Assembly: GCA_913060975.1 (NCBI GenBank) | Contig: CAJXVC010000009.1 | Location: forward strand, 124,001 to 188,000 | Reading direction: 5' to 3' | Length of the DNA stretch: 64,000 nt | From: an uncultured Gammaproteobacteria bacterium | GTDB taxonomy: Bacteria > Pseudomonadota > Gammaproteobacteria > Pseudomonadales > Pseudohongiellaceae | Shown: piece by piece, positions 11,894 through 21,568 of the stretch | Layout of the letters: each line of letters opens with the position of its first letter | Numbering within the stretch: position 1 is the first letter of the stretch | Made by a program: the position numbers and the translations under genes | Notes under the pieces: generated by a model | What the model was told of the DNA's origin: nothing | Database searches by the model: none | The model's input: the letters and a program-made list of their open reading frames with translations, nothing else

Positions 11894-12997
11894 ATGACTC
11901 GAGCTCGCCACGAACAGGTATCGCTAGCCGATACTCCTTATTACCACTGCATCTCGCGTTGTGTGCGTCGCGCCTATCTGTGTGGTGATGACCCGGTTAC
12001 TGGGCAGAATTTCGATCACCGCAAGCGCTGGCTAGTGACCCGCATCAAACAGTTAGCGGCAGAATTTGCCATCGATATCTGCGCTTATGCGGTGATGAGT
12101 AATCACTACCATCTGGTGCTGCACGTGAACGTTGAACAAGCCAAGCGCTGGAGCAATGATGAAGTTATGCGGCACTGGACGGCGCTGTTTCCCGGCAATG
12201 CAAAGTTAATCGAGACTTTGCAAAAGAACGCTGACAGTCCCGCCGCGAAGCAACGGCTGAATGCCACGCTTGCGACCTGGCGTGAGTGTCTGCAGGACAT
12301 CAGTTGGTTTATGCGCTGCTTGAACGAAACCATCGCCCGTCAGGCCAACCGTGAAGATGAATGTACTGGCCGGTTCTGGGAAGGGCGTTTCAAGAGCCAG
12401 GCCTTACTGGACGAAAAAGCATTGTTCACTTGCATGGCCTATGTTGATCTCAATCCAGTTAGAGCGGGCATTGTCGACTCGCTCGAGCAAAGCGATTTCA
12501 CGTCTATACAGGAGCGTCTGTTTCAGCATGCGCGTCGCGTGCGCAATCCTAACTACAAACAAAAGCGCTTGCTGTCCCGCCGCAACGTGAGTCATCTGCG
12601 CGAATCCACCACACTTCGACAACGTCCGTTGCAAAGCCTGAATAAGCTGGCCGGTTTCGCCACGGAATCCTTGCCGATCAACCAGGCTGATTACATAGCC
12701 GTACTGGAAGCGACTTGTAAAGCACTGACAGTTGATAATCACCAAGTCTCAGGAACGGCAGCTCTACAGGAGCATGATGAGCTACTGTCGAGTTGGGGCA
12801 TTGCATCGCCAGCGTGGTTAAGCGCCGTGACGGCGTTCCACAAACACTATGGGTTGGCTGCCGGCAATGTCCACTCGCTGCAAGCCTACCAACTAAGCCG
12901 GCGTCAATCCGGCAGTGATTTTCGCCACGCCAACAAATGGATTCGCGGACTACCCGCGGCCAAACGACTGTTTGTGGATCAGGCGAGTTTGCAATAG
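11894..12997 (+). CDS. REP-associated-type (IS200-like, Y1) transposase
   Basis: Single-strand DNA transposase of the Y1/HUH superfamily, of the RAYT type that is usually kept as a single-copy chromosomal gene. 367 aa, far longer than IS200 TnpA (about 150 aa). The core is near the N-terminus: ADTPYYHCISRCVRRAY, then CAYAVMSNHYHLVLHV with the HUH pair (HYH), then the RFWEGRFKSQALLDE and MAYVDLNPVRAGI region that carries the likely catalytic tyrosine. The C-terminal 150 residues are poorly recognised. The frame is intact, so the gene may be active. It marks the left edge of the accessory block between purA and tRNA-Leu. Confidence 0.88.
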   Translation: MTRARHEQVSLADTPYYHCISRCVRRAYLCGDDPVTGQNFDHRKRWLVTRIKQLAAEFAIDICAYAVMSNHYHLVLHVNVEQAKRWSNDEVMRHWTALFPGNAKLIETLQKNADSPAAKQRLNATLATWRECLQDISWFMRCLNETIARQANREDECTGRFWEGRFKSQALLDEKALFTCMAYVDLNPVRAGIVDSLEQSDFTSIQERLFQHARRVRNPNYKQKRLLSRRNVSHLRESTTLRQRPLQSLNKLAGFATESLPINQADYIAVLEATCKALTVDNHQVSGTAALQEHDELLSSWGIASPAWLSAVTAFHKHYGLAAGNVHSLQAYQLSRRQSGSDFRHANKWIRGLPAAKRLFVDQASLQ

Positions 12998-13553
12998 CAC
13001 GCTTCAGATTGGCTGTTAACAGTTGATCAGACAAGCAACTATCTCTAACCAAACTCTCAATAGATCAGTAACAGAGCGGGCCGGAAACTGATAAATCAGA
13101 TTCTCGGCTTTTACCGGTGGTTTTCTGTTATGAGCTCTTGCACTTCCTGGCCTTTTATCTGCTTTTTAGAGTAAATCCCTCCGATTCTTTTGCAATCTGT
13201 ATGACCGATAGCCTGGAATACCTCTACTCTACGGATCTGACGCCTTCAATCTGTATTTTTTTGATCCACAAATATAAATGGGTGTCCTTTAAATAACAGA
13301 ATAAGCTTAGAGATTAAATGGGTGTCCTTTTTTAGGTTGAAATTGAAGTTGTGTTTGTAAGTTGTGGAATTGCGTATCGTTTATTTTCAGTGACGTAGAT
13401 TTCATTCAGGCGCGGTAAGGCCGTAGCCCAGATATCGATTGACTTGGACGTATATACACTATATGTTGCGCAGAAATGCCTTTGTGCCAGTGGCACATTT
13501 TCTCAGGCAAGGCAGCAGAAAATCACAACGAATAACTTGGAGTGCATTCTTTT
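12998..13553. other. Non-coding stretch after the transposase gene
   Basis: About 555 bp without a convincing gene. It holds a 10-bp palindrome CTGTTAACAG (13013-13022), a nested hairpin with arms GCCG/CGGC and CTGAT/ATCAG (13080-13108) followed by four T, and the 16-bp direct repeat listed separately. The right part is AT-rich. No tRNA or convincing promoter pair was recognised. Confidence 0.6.
13275..13330. repeat. Two direct copies of a 16-bp motif
   Basis: TAAATGGGTGTCCTTT occurs exactly at 13275-13290 and again at 13315-13330, a 40-bp period. The spacer is AT-rich. The copies lie about 280 bp downstream of the transposase gene and may be part of its recognition sequence or the end of an element; this is inference. 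Confidence 0.75.
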
Positions 13554-13727
13554 ATGTCCAAACTTGCGCAAGCGGTTCGCGAAGAACAACGCGTTGATTC
13601 CACACAAGCTGAATCAGAAAGTGAAAAGCTGGTCTTGAAAGAAAAGGTGGAAGCTGAGATTCGTATGCAGCTGGATGATTTTGCGCGTGAGCTCTCGCAA
13701 GCGGCAAAACTACGCAACAAGCACTAA
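13554..13727 (+). CDS. Small charged hypothetical protein
   Basis: 57 aa from ATG 13554; GGAG at 13539-13542 lies 11 bp upstream, which is a little long. The product is soluble and highly charged (MSKLAQAVREEQRVDSTQ at the start, ending AAKLRNKH) and looks like one amphipathic helix rich in Glu, Lys, Ala and Gln. I do not recognise a family. An alternative GTG start at 13542 would overlap the Shine-Dalgarno. It stands alone, with non-coding DNA on both sides. It could be spurious. Confidence 0.45.
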   Translation: MSKLAQAVREEQRVDSTQAESESEKLVLKEKVEAEIRMQLDDFARELSQAAKLRNKH

Positions 13728-13951
13728 ACGCTTTTCATAGCGAGCATCTGTGAAGCGTTAGGAAGTAAAAGGAAGTCACAGATCGTCATGGGCAGAACTT
13801 GGCCAGTCGCCAAGAAAGTTCAGGCAAATAACGCGTTTTTTCAGCAACAGGGCACTGCCAGTCAGCGCGGTGTCAGGCTCTACCACCCCGCAAAACCACC
13901 CCATTCTCAAAACCACTGCTTGATAACAACACAATCTCTGTCAAAGTGGCT

Positions 13952-16126
13952 TCAGCATAACATGCCGAGATAGCGATTCTTTTCGCTCAGCAGTTCACGC
14001 TCGCTGAACGAAGATGCCTCGCCTGGTCTGTGCAGTACCTGAATGTGGCAGTGCAGTGCATATGCGTCTGAGTGGGCATTATGTAGCTCCAGCCTCGCTT
14101 TCAGACGACTAATCACCTCCAGTCCATGACCATCAATGTTATCGAACAGCAAGACATGAAAAGTCGCGCCGGTATAGCGGCCCACGACATCAGACCGTCT
14201 AAGTGTTTCCTGGAGTATGTTGGCCATTTTCAGAAGAGCTTGATTGCCAACGTCGTACCCTTGTTCCTGATTAATTGCATCCAGATTGCTCACCCGGATA
14301 GATAGCTTCAGTGTCGGTAAATTAAGTTGATTCGCGAGAGCCAATGCCTGCTGCGATGTGTTGTCAAAGCCATGAAAGTTAAGTACGCCAGTTAACTTGT
14401 CCATGTTGTTACTGCTGCCTGCAGACAGTTCATGTTCTACCAGATGCGCCAGCGACTGCAAACGGCGAATCATCTTGTCGCTCAATGTTCTGGGTTTAGT
14501 GTCAACCATGCATAACGTGCCAACAACATTGCCATGAGGGCCTCGCAATGGGTAGCCGGCATAAAAGCGCATGTTGGGCTCGCCAACGACGAAAGCGTTG
14601 TCCTTGAAATCAACACTTTGTAATGTATCAGGCACAATAAACGCACCGCGCTGGGTAATCGCATGTGAGCAAAAAGAGTCTTTACGGTCGATCCCGTTCA
14701 GACAAAAGCCACTGTGGGATTTAAACCACAGAGTATGCTCGCCGACCAATGAGATGGCGGCATAGGGAACGTCAAAAAGCTGGCAAGCCATTTTAGTGTG
14801 GCGATCAAAACGTTCTTCCTCAGGCGTGCCAAAGATCTCCAGTGCTTCGAGCTCAGCAAGTCGTTTTCTCTCATATTGACGAGCGCGCGAGATTATCCAC
14901 TCACTGACATTGGCCAGTGGCAAGGGTTTGGAGATTCGATAGCCTTGTGCGAGGGTGCACTGGTTACTTTTGAGAAAATGCAGGGTCTCGTCGTCCTCGA
15001 TACCTTCGGCGGTAGTGGTAAGTTGCAGGCTGTTACCTAGCTCGACAATCGATTGGGTAATGTTGCGCGATTCATCGGATTCCAAAGCGGACATGACGAA
15101 AGATTTGTCTACCTTGATTTCCGAGAACGGTAGCCGCACCAGTTGCTTCATGGAGGAGTAGCCAGTACCAAAATCATCGATGGACAAGTTGAAACCCTTC
15201 ATTCGCAACCGGGTGAGGGTATCCAGCGAAGCCAATGGATTCTCCATGGCGTGCGTCTCGGTTAGCTCCAGATAAATACGATGCAGTTCCACCCCTTTAG
15301 CGACGCAGATCGCAGCAAAGTCGGCAAAAAGAGTTGGATGGTCCAGTGATTTGGCGGAGATGTTTATGGACAGTGAGATATTGCGCAGGCGTGTTGTCAG
15401 ACCCTCGAGACCTGGCTCTTCAGTCACCGTTTGTGGAAGCTCAGCCAGCCATTCGACAGACTTGTTCATCACCAGCCAGGTGAGTTCATTGATCAGGTTA
15501 TGTTTCTCTGCAAGCCGGACAAAATGCTCCGGCGAGACGAAGCCGGCAGTGGGATGCTCCCAGCGAGCGAGCGCTTCAAAACCCGCAAGGCTGGAGTCAG
15601 AACAATAGATTTTCGGCTGGACTACCACATAGATATCACTATTTTTGATAGCAGCCGCCAGATCCTGCATGTGGATCTGGCTATTCTCTAATTGGCGATT
15701 CTCGCGCTCGCTGTCCAGTGCTATTTGCGATAGATCGGAAGTTGCATTCTGCAGGAGCCGACCTAAGTCATCACGCGAAAATGGCTTGCTCAACAAACCT
15801 TGAATTGTGAGGCCGTGGCCTTGCGCTGACCGTAGTGCGGCTTCAAGTACGCGTTGGTCCGCGCCGCTTGATATTATTACTTTGGCTTGGCAAGCCCTGT
15901 TGGACAGCTCGGCGATCACTTCGACACCATCCATTGTGGGCATGATCAAGTCGAGGACGATGAATTCCGGGTGCCAGGTATCAAGTCGTTCGAAAAACTC
16001 GTGTGGTGTATCTGTGAAATGCGCTTCATAACCAGCTGTCAAAGCCATGCGCTCAATGGCTTGGCCTACTTGCTGGTCGTCATCGAGAATTAAAATTTTT
16101 ATGTCTGTTGAACTGACGGTACTCAT
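13952..16126 (-). CDS. REC-EAL-GAF-GGDEF signalling protein (predicted c-di-GMP phosphodiesterase)
   Basis: 724 aa. Order: receiver (about 8-125; phospho-Asp in FIVLDLIMPTMDG, Lys in LLSKPFS), EAL (about 165-415), GAF (about 430-565) and a C-terminal GGDEF-like domain (about 585-700). The EAL residues look intact: GFEALARWEH, SINISAKSL, LELTETH, DDFGTGYSS, KVDKSFV and TAEGIED. The GGDEF signature is replaced by GRYTGATFHVLL, so cyclase activity is unlikely. It should hydrolyse c-di-GMP under control of phosphorylation and a GAF ligand. It lies 30 bp downstream of the hybrid kinase gene starting at 18847, its probable cognate kinase, in one operon. Confidence 0.9.
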   Translation of the reverse strand: MSTVSSTDIKILILDDDQQVGQAIERMALTAGYEAHFTDTPHEFFERLDTWHPEFIVLDLIMPTMDGVEVIAELSNRACQAKVIISSGADQRVLEAALRSAQGHGLTIQGLLSKPFSRDDLGRLLQNATSDLSQIALDSERENRQLENSQIHMQDLAAAIKNSDIYVVVQPKIYCSDSSLAGFEALARWEHPTAGFVSPEHFVRLAEKHNLINELTWLVMNKSVEWLAELPQTVTEEPGLEGLTTRLRNISLSINISAKSLDHPTLFADFAAICVAKGVELHRIYLELTETHAMENPLASLDTLTRLRMKGFNLSIDDFGTGYSSMKQLVRLPFSEIKVDKSFVMSALESDESRNITQSIVELGNSLQLTTTAEGIEDDETLHFLKSNQCTLAQGYRISKPLPLANVSEWIISRARQYERKRLAELEALEIFGTPEEERFDRHTKMACQLFDVPYAAISLVGEHTLWFKSHSGFCLNGIDRKDSFCSHAITQRGAFIVPDTLQSVDFKDNAFVVGEPNMRFYAGYPLRGPHGNVVGTLCMVDTKPRTLSDKMIRRLQSLAHLVEHELSAGSSNNMDKLTGVLNFHGFDNTSQQALALANQLNLPTLKLSIRVSNLDAINQEQGYDVGNQALLKMANILQETLRRSDVVGRYTGATFHVLLFDNIDGHGLEVISRLKARLELHNAHSDAYALHCHIQVLHRPGEASSFSERELLSEKNRYLGMLC

Positions 16127-16156
16127 AGTCTTCGTGTGTGGGTCCAGTTTGCAGCG

Positions 16157-18847
16157 TCACAGAGACTGATCCAGTGTGCTGCGAATAGACGTCAACAGCT
16201 GTTCCCGCTGATAAGGTTTATTTAGAAAGTGACTGTCTTCAATCAATGTGTCTCGTAGATTGCGCGTGCTGGCACTGTAGCCAGAAGTGAAGAGCACTTT
16301 GAGTTTCGGGTCCAACACCCGCGCTTTGCGCGCCAACTCTTCACCGTGCAGTCCTCCGGGCATTACGAGATCGGTAAACAAAATGGAATATTTGCGAGTA
16401 TGGCCGAGCTTGTGTAGTGCCTCATTGCCATCGCTGGCGCAGTCCACTTTATAGCCAGCGTTCTCTAGCACAGTACAAGCGTATTTCTGTATCTCGCTAT
16501 CATCTTCCACCATGAGAACCGATTCACTGCCTCCGGACGCTGTCTCGTTATCTATTCTGGTATTACGAACGGGGGCATCCTCAGCTTTAGGTAAAAACAG
16601 ATGGAATGTGCTGCCCAATCCGGTTTCAGTATCAACATCGATGTGGCCACCAGATTGTTTTACGAAGCCAAAAATCATACTCAGACCCAGGCCCGTGCCC
16701 ATCTCTTTGGTAGAGAAGAAGGGATCAAAGATTTTTTCCAGGTTTTCCTCTGCAATGCCGTAGCCATTGTCAGCCACGGAGATGTGGACATAGTCGCCAG
16801 GAGTCAAGCCTACGATTGAGCTTCTCTGGGTGGCACTGATATGTATGTTGGCAGTGCGAATTAACAGCCGGCCACCGTCTGGCATGGCATGCATGGCATT
16901 GACGCTGAGATTGATGAGCGCACTCTCCAGTTGAAATCTGTCAATCAGCGCAGGCCAGGCGTCAGCAGATAGATCAATGTCCACCTGAACTGCTTCCGAC
17001 ACACTGCGTTTGATCAATTCTTCCAGATTACGAATCAGTGAATTCACATCCGTAGATTCATTCTGTAGTGGCTGCCGTCGAGCAAAGGCGAGTAGTTGCT
17101 GTACCAGTTCCGCTCCGCCCTTGGCAGCTTTCTCGATCATGGCAAGCTGTGCCGCTTGATCATCATCGGTGACAACATCAGCAAGAGCTTCGGAATTACC
17201 CAGAATAACAGTCAGCAGGTTATTGAAATCGTGCGCTATGCCGCCTGTGAGCAAGCCAATAGATTCCATGCGTTGGGATTTGTGCAATTGATCTTCCAAG
17301 CGACGCTGGGCACTAATATCCTGCACATAAAGTACAAGCCCGCGCTCCATTGGATAAACCTGACATTTTAGCCAGATCCCGAGCTGGTCCGAGAACAGCG
17401 TGAAATGCTCGGCGGTTTTAGCCAGAGCGGCCTGGCGTAATTTGCCTTTGGCCTCATTGTCGAACAGATGTGAGCCCACGTGCCAAAGACAGGCCCCATT
17501 AAGGTGATCACGTGTATCGCCGAAGCAGGTGGCTGCCTGGGAATTCATGTAGGTCAATTTCCAGTTCTGGTCAACGGTGAACAGGATGTCGGTGATGCTT
17601 TCAAACGTATTATCCAGCAGCTCAGCCATTTGCCGATATTTGCGTCTCGTCGAGCGAAGGGTATGGATATTCGTTGCTATGCCGCACCATTCCTTAATTT
17701 CTCCATTCTCAATGACTGCTGGTCTGGCGTGCAGCAGATGCCATTGATAATTACCGTGCTTGTCCAGCAAGCGAACCTTTTCTTCGAAATACGATTGGTA
17801 CTCGGTAATCTGGCTCCAGGTTTCTTTCAGGCGCTCAATGTCGTGGGGGTGAATCAGAATACCGACTTTGGAGAGCATGGAATCTGGATTCAGCTCGAGT
17901 TCGCTATAGTCGCAAGCAGCCTGATTCAAGAACGTTGTCGTTCCCTCGGTGTCCGCCATCCAGACAATTACAGGCAAGACATTGGCCATGCGCCGGAACT
18001 GGTCAGCGTTCTGCTGAATGGTCCTTTCCATAGTCTTTTGATCAGTAATGTCCTGAATAGAGCCCTGTATTCCTATGATGTTGCCTCCGGCATCTTGCCA
18101 GGGCCATGCCATGCTACGAATCCAAAACTCGTCGTCCTGCGTATTGACTACCAGGGTTTCAAAATCATAGCGCTTGCCTTCATTGAGTACTGCCCAAAAG
18201 CCCTGCTCTACACGTTTACGATAGGAAGGCCGGTAGTAACCGAGAATCTTACTAAAATCGGGTTGGTGATCTGCGGGTAATCCAAAAATGGCCTTGGCCT
18301 GATCTGACATAGACACTTGTCGTTCCGGCATCTTGATACTGTAGCCGCCGAATTTATTGGCATCGCAAACATTGGCCAGCAGTTGTTCTTTGCTAACCAG
18401 TGATTCGTTAAGACTGGAAAGTTGGTTATGATCACGGCGTAGTGTTTGCATGAGCGTGCTGATACGCTGACATAGGCTTGCGGTGATAACGATGGCTATG
18501 AGTGCCAAGAAATAATGGAACAGAGAGCTCGCCCAGTTCGGGTTGAAGCGCAAGTCTTGAGTCAACGTGGCATCAAGGCCGATGAGCAGCGCGCAAAAGA
18601 TACTCAATTTCCATGTCTTGCTGCTATCGTAAGTTGCGAGAAAGAACGCCAACATTACAGGCAGATAAAGCATGCCATGAGCGATCCCATTCAGCAGCCA
18701 TTTTTCACTTAGAGCAACGGTTATGCAGGCGAGCAGGGCAATAAAAAAAGCCCAATTCGGTATGAATCGGGCAAATCGTACATGTGTCGGGCGCTTGGGA
18801 GCTGCTCCGGACTCATGCGTTGGGGATGGGTTAATTTGGTTAGTCAA
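16157..18847 (-). CDS. Membrane PAS hybrid histidine kinase with C-terminal receiver
   Basis: 896 aa from a TTG start; no better start exists before residue 59. The N-terminus has about four membrane helices (about 27-130) resembling a membrane sensor. About three PAS domains follow (150-510), with LGYYRPSYRKR and NVLPVIVWMADTEG segments. The HisKA H-box is GGIAHDFNNLLTVILGN; the HATPase has INLSVNAMHAMPDGG, VADNGYGI and GTGLGLSMIFG. The C-terminal receiver has LFTDLVMPGG (phospho-Asp) and LNKPYQ. The H-box is of the NtrB/HPK4 kind. The REC-EAL gene follows in the same direction after 30 bp, suggesting a kinase-effector pair. The signal sensed is unknown. Confidence 0.9.
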   Translation of the reverse strand: MTNQINPSPTHESGAAPKRPTHVRFARFIPNWAFFIALLACITVALSEKWLLNGIAHGMLYLPVMLAFFLATYDSSKTWKLSIFCALLIGLDATLTQDLRFNPNWASSLFHYFLALIAIVITASLCQRISTLMQTLRRDHNQLSSLNESLVSKEQLLANVCDANKFGGYSIKMPERQVSMSDQAKAIFGLPADHQPDFSKILGYYRPSYRKRVEQGFWAVLNEGKRYDFETLVVNTQDDEFWIRSMAWPWQDAGGNIIGIQGSIQDITDQKTMERTIQQNADQFRRMANVLPVIVWMADTEGTTTFLNQAACDYSELELNPDSMLSKVGILIHPHDIERLKETWSQITEYQSYFEEKVRLLDKHGNYQWHLLHARPAVIENGEIKEWCGIATNIHTLRSTRRKYRQMAELLDNTFESITDILFTVDQNWKLTYMNSQAATCFGDTRDHLNGACLWHVGSHLFDNEAKGKLRQAALAKTAEHFTLFSDQLGIWLKCQVYPMERGLVLYVQDISAQRRLEDQLHKSQRMESIGLLTGGIAHDFNNLLTVILGNSEALADVVTDDDQAAQLAMIEKAAKGGAELVQQLLAFARRQPLQNESTDVNSLIRNLEELIKRSVSEAVQVDIDLSADAWPALIDRFQLESALINLSVNAMHAMPDGGRLLIRTANIHISATQRSSIVGLTPGDYVHISVADNGYGIAEENLEKIFDPFFSTKEMGTGLGLSMIFGFVKQSGGHIDVDTETGLGSTFHLFLPKAEDAPVRNTRIDNETASGGSESVLMVEDDSEIQKYACTVLENAGYKVDCASDGNEALHKLGHTRKYSILFTDLVMPGGLHGEELARKARVLDPKLKVLFTSGYSASTRNLRDTLIEDSHFLNKPYQREQLLTSIRSTLDQSL

Positions 18848-19056
18848 TTAGCAGCCATCTTGCAGAAAGGAAAGGCCAGTGAATTTGCGATGGTTGTACT
18901 GTAAGTACTTATTCCTGAAAGATAAATGCGGGATTTAGCGAGAGATTATCCGTACTAATACGTAGACAGGTCAGCATTTGTTGTGCTTAACTGCCTTGTA
19001 TAAATAAGACAAATTGAAAATAAAAAACAAATTCCACTGATCCCCGCGGAATGCTC

Positions 19057-19671
19057 ATGAATGAAGAACTTGCAGTCTATCTGGTTGATGATGACGATGC
19101 GGTGCGAGCGACTTTGACCAACGTATTCAAATCAGCCGGTTTCGAAGTACTCTCCTATCCATCATCACAAGACTTTCTTAACGCCATGCCCTATCGTGAG
19201 CATGCGGCGCTGCTGCTAGATTTGCGAATGCCGGGAATGAGTGGTCTTGAACTGCTAAAGCAGCTACAGAAAATTGATTTTTTGCATCCGGTGATAATCT
19301 ACACTGGCTATGCCGATGTGGCAGTGACAGTCGAAGCTCTGACTAAAGGTGCCTTCACGCTTATCGAAAAGCCCACGAGTAATGAGCTGTTGATTCAAAA
19401 AGTTAAAGAAGCAATCGACATGTCGGGAATTGCGCGGATTCAGCGTGGTAAACGCCGTGCTGCTGTGGAAGCATTGGAACTATTGACACCGCGCGAACGT
19501 CAGATGGTGGAATTACTCGCAGAGGGTGAATCAGCGAAAGTCATCGGGGAAAAATTACACTTAAGTCCGCGTACAGTAGAAACTCATCGCATGAATATTC
19601 TCCGTAAGCTGCAAGTCAAATCAGTGGCACAATTAGCGCAAATCGTGCTGCTTGCCGATTTTTCAGACTGA
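19057..19671 (+). CDS. FixJ-like response regulator (REC-LuxR HTH)
   Basis: 204 aa. ATG 19057 is preferred over ATG 19051 because GCGGA (19046-19050) is 6 bp before it but directly abuts the other. The receiver is at about 5-120: acidic pair VDDDDAV, phospho-Asp in LLLDLRMPGMSG, Thr in VIIYTGYAD, Lys in IEKPTSN. A LuxR-type helix-turn-helix ends the protein (TPRERQMVELLAEG, then LSPRTVETHRMNILRK). It is divergent from the 18847 kinase gene and convergent, 7 bp apart, with the kinase gene ending at 19679. Either kinase could be its partner. Confidence 0.92.
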   Translation: MNEELAVYLVDDDDAVRATLTNVFKSAGFEVLSYPSSQDFLNAMPYREHAALLLDLRMPGMSGLELLKQLQKIDFLHPVIIYTGYADVAVTVEALTKGAFTLIEKPTSNELLIQKVKEAIDMSGIARIQRGKRRAAVEALELLTPRERQMVELLAEGESAKVIGEKLHLSPRTVETHRMNILRKLQVKSVAQLAQIVLLADFSD

Positions 19672-19678
19672 AATCCTG

Positions 19679-21532
19679 CTAGCCACTGTTGCCATTCTTA
19701 CTCAGTAAACGTTCCACTTGCGCCACAACACTCTCCGTTTCGATGCAACCTTCAATAACCGTGATGCGCTCAGATACGCTTGCCAATTCTGTAGGTGCAG
19801 GAGGTAGTAGTAAGAGCTGCAACTCTTCGTGCAAACCCGGTAACGCCTTACTCATCTGTAAGCTGGCAATACCATCCTGATCACCGACGATGACCAGAGC
19901 AATGTCTGATTGCTTTTCCAGTGCCTCCAGAGCCGCTACTGTCGATAGAGCTTCCTCTACTTTATAGCGTTTGGCCAGCAAAGAATCGCTGCAATTGCGG
20001 CGTAGCGCCGCATCGGTAACCAGCACGAGAATACGGGCGGGCTCGCTGCTGTCTCGGCCGCCAGTGGTAATACTGACATGCTCAGCCATCGGGATTAATA
20101 CGGTGACAGTTGTGCCTTTACCTGGTTCCGATGCAACCAGTAGATGCCCGCCAGAACAGGTTAGAAAGCGATCTGCCAAAGCTAATCCCAGTCCACTACG
20201 CTGCTCCTTGTGAGTGGTGAAGAAAGGCATAGTGACTCTAGGCAAGTCTTCAGGCTGGATTCCGCAGCCGTGATCAGTAATCGAGACAGCGACGAATTGG
20301 CCCGGATTAACTCCCGGGTAGTTATCAATGCAGGTCTGGGCGTCTACATTGCTGGAGCTAATGGTAATTTCGCCGACGCCTTGCATAGCCTCTTTGGCAT
20401 TCAAGGTCAGACCAACCAATGCGTTCTCAAGTTTTAGTGGATCGATCAGTGCGGGCCAGAGTGAATCTGCCAATTGATATTGAATGCTGATATTACGCCC
20501 CATCGAAATATTCAAAATCTGGCCCAGACGTTCCAGTAATTCGGTAATATCGACACCGGCAGGTTCGATGCTTTGCTGCTGTGAAAATTCTTGCAGGTCA
20601 CGAACAATTTTGGCACCTTGTTGGCCTGCATTCAAAATGAGTTGTAGTTGTGCGCCGAGGTCAGGGTCGTTGCCAGACTTGTACAGCAAATCATCCGCAT
20701 TGCCCAGGATGACAGTAAGAAGGTTGTTAAAGTTGTGCGCGACACCGCTCACTAATTGGCCCAGAGTTTCATAGTGCGTTGAGAGGTGAACTTCTTCTTC
20801 AAGCAAGCGTTGTTGTGTGATGTCGACGACCAGTCCGGCAAACGCGATGGCGTTACCCTCGGCATCTTTGATCAAATCGCCGTATTCCCATATCCAGCCA
20901 ATATGATCATCGTGGACCACGCGATGCGAAAGATTTAACGGCGCCTTGCCAACCAGTGCGTCTTCTCGCGCTCGTATTAGTGCCTTTTTGTCTTCAGGAT
21001 GAACGCGCGCATAGAAAGTTTCAAAATCGATATCTTGCTGGTCAGCGGCCAAGCCGAACAACTGGTTAACGGTTTTGCTCCAGGTAGCAACGCCGGAGGC
21101 GAGATCCACATTGAAAGTTCCGATTCTGAACAGGTGTTGCAGGTTGGTCAGGTCAGTTGCTGTCAGAGCTGCGGAAGGACTGTAGTTGCGCCAGTGGTGT
21201 CGCAGCAGTGCGCAAAGATTAGGCATGTTATAAGGCGGAGACAGATGGGTGACTTGAGGAAAACCTGCATAGTCTGATTTGTCAGTTGCCGCGGAGTGCA
21301 GCACGAAGATGGCGCCAGCGCGCCTGCACAGTAGCGGTTTTTGAGTGAGCAGTGGTTGCAAGAACTGCCCGGACACGAGCAAGAGCGCGAAATGCGCAGT
21401 ATCGGTTAATGAATCAATCTGAGTGCAATGCTCGCACAGCACTTCGCCAGCGTATTGATTCTGCAGCTCATCTTGCAGTTGCGCTAGCGCTGGTTCAGCG
21501 CCGTGACACAGCAGTATTGTCTTACGTTCCAT
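19679..21532 (-). CDS. PAS histidine kinase with degenerate receiver-like ends
   Basis: 617 aa, soluble. The N-terminal 115 residues have a receiver-like length and fold pattern but no clear phospho-Asp. A PAS domain follows (about 125-240; ATWSKTVNQLFGL, RVHPEDKKAL), then HisKA with GVAHNFNNLLTVILGN (Asn replaces the usual Asp after His) and an HATPase with LTLNAKEAMQG, ITDHGCGI and RSGLGLALADRF. The C-terminal 115 residues again resemble a receiver (RILVLVTDAAL) with Gly-Asp where the Asp strand should be (VIVGDQDG), so it probably does not accept phosphate. It is the last gene of a three-gene minus-strand operon with 21569-22741 and 22748-23803. Confidence 0.88.
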   Translation of the reverse strand: MERKTILLCHGAEPALAQLQDELQNQYAGEVLCEHCTQIDSLTDTAHFALLLVSGQFLQPLLTQKPLLCRRAGAIFVLHSAATDKSDYAGFPQVTHLSPPYNMPNLCALLRHHWRNYSPSAALTATDLTNLQHLFRIGTFNVDLASGVATWSKTVNQLFGLAADQQDIDFETFYARVHPEDKKALIRAREDALVGKAPLNLSHRVVHDDHIGWIWEYGDLIKDAEGNAIAFAGLVVDITQQRLLEEEVHLSTHYETLGQLVSGVAHNFNNLLTVILGNADDLLYKSGNDPDLGAQLQLILNAGQQGAKIVRDLQEFSQQQSIEPAGVDITELLERLGQILNISMGRNISIQYQLADSLWPALIDPLKLENALVGLTLNAKEAMQGVGEITISSSNVDAQTCIDNYPGVNPGQFVAVSITDHGCGIQPEDLPRVTMPFFTTHKEQRSGLGLALADRFLTCSGGHLLVASEPGKGTTVTVLIPMAEHVSITTGGRDSSEPARILVLVTDAALRRNCSDSLLAKRYKVEEALSTVAALEALEKQSDIALVIVGDQDGIASLQMSKALPGLHEELQLLLLPPAPTELASVSERITVIEGCIETESVVAQVERLLSKNGNSG

Positions 21533-21568
21533 GGCAATGGCAATCCTTGCCTTGTAGTGGTGTATTAG

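Noticed and set aside
13788-13973. 61-codon frame between the small ORF and the EAL gene
   Set aside because: No ribosome site, atypical composition and overlap with the 3' end of the EAL gene.
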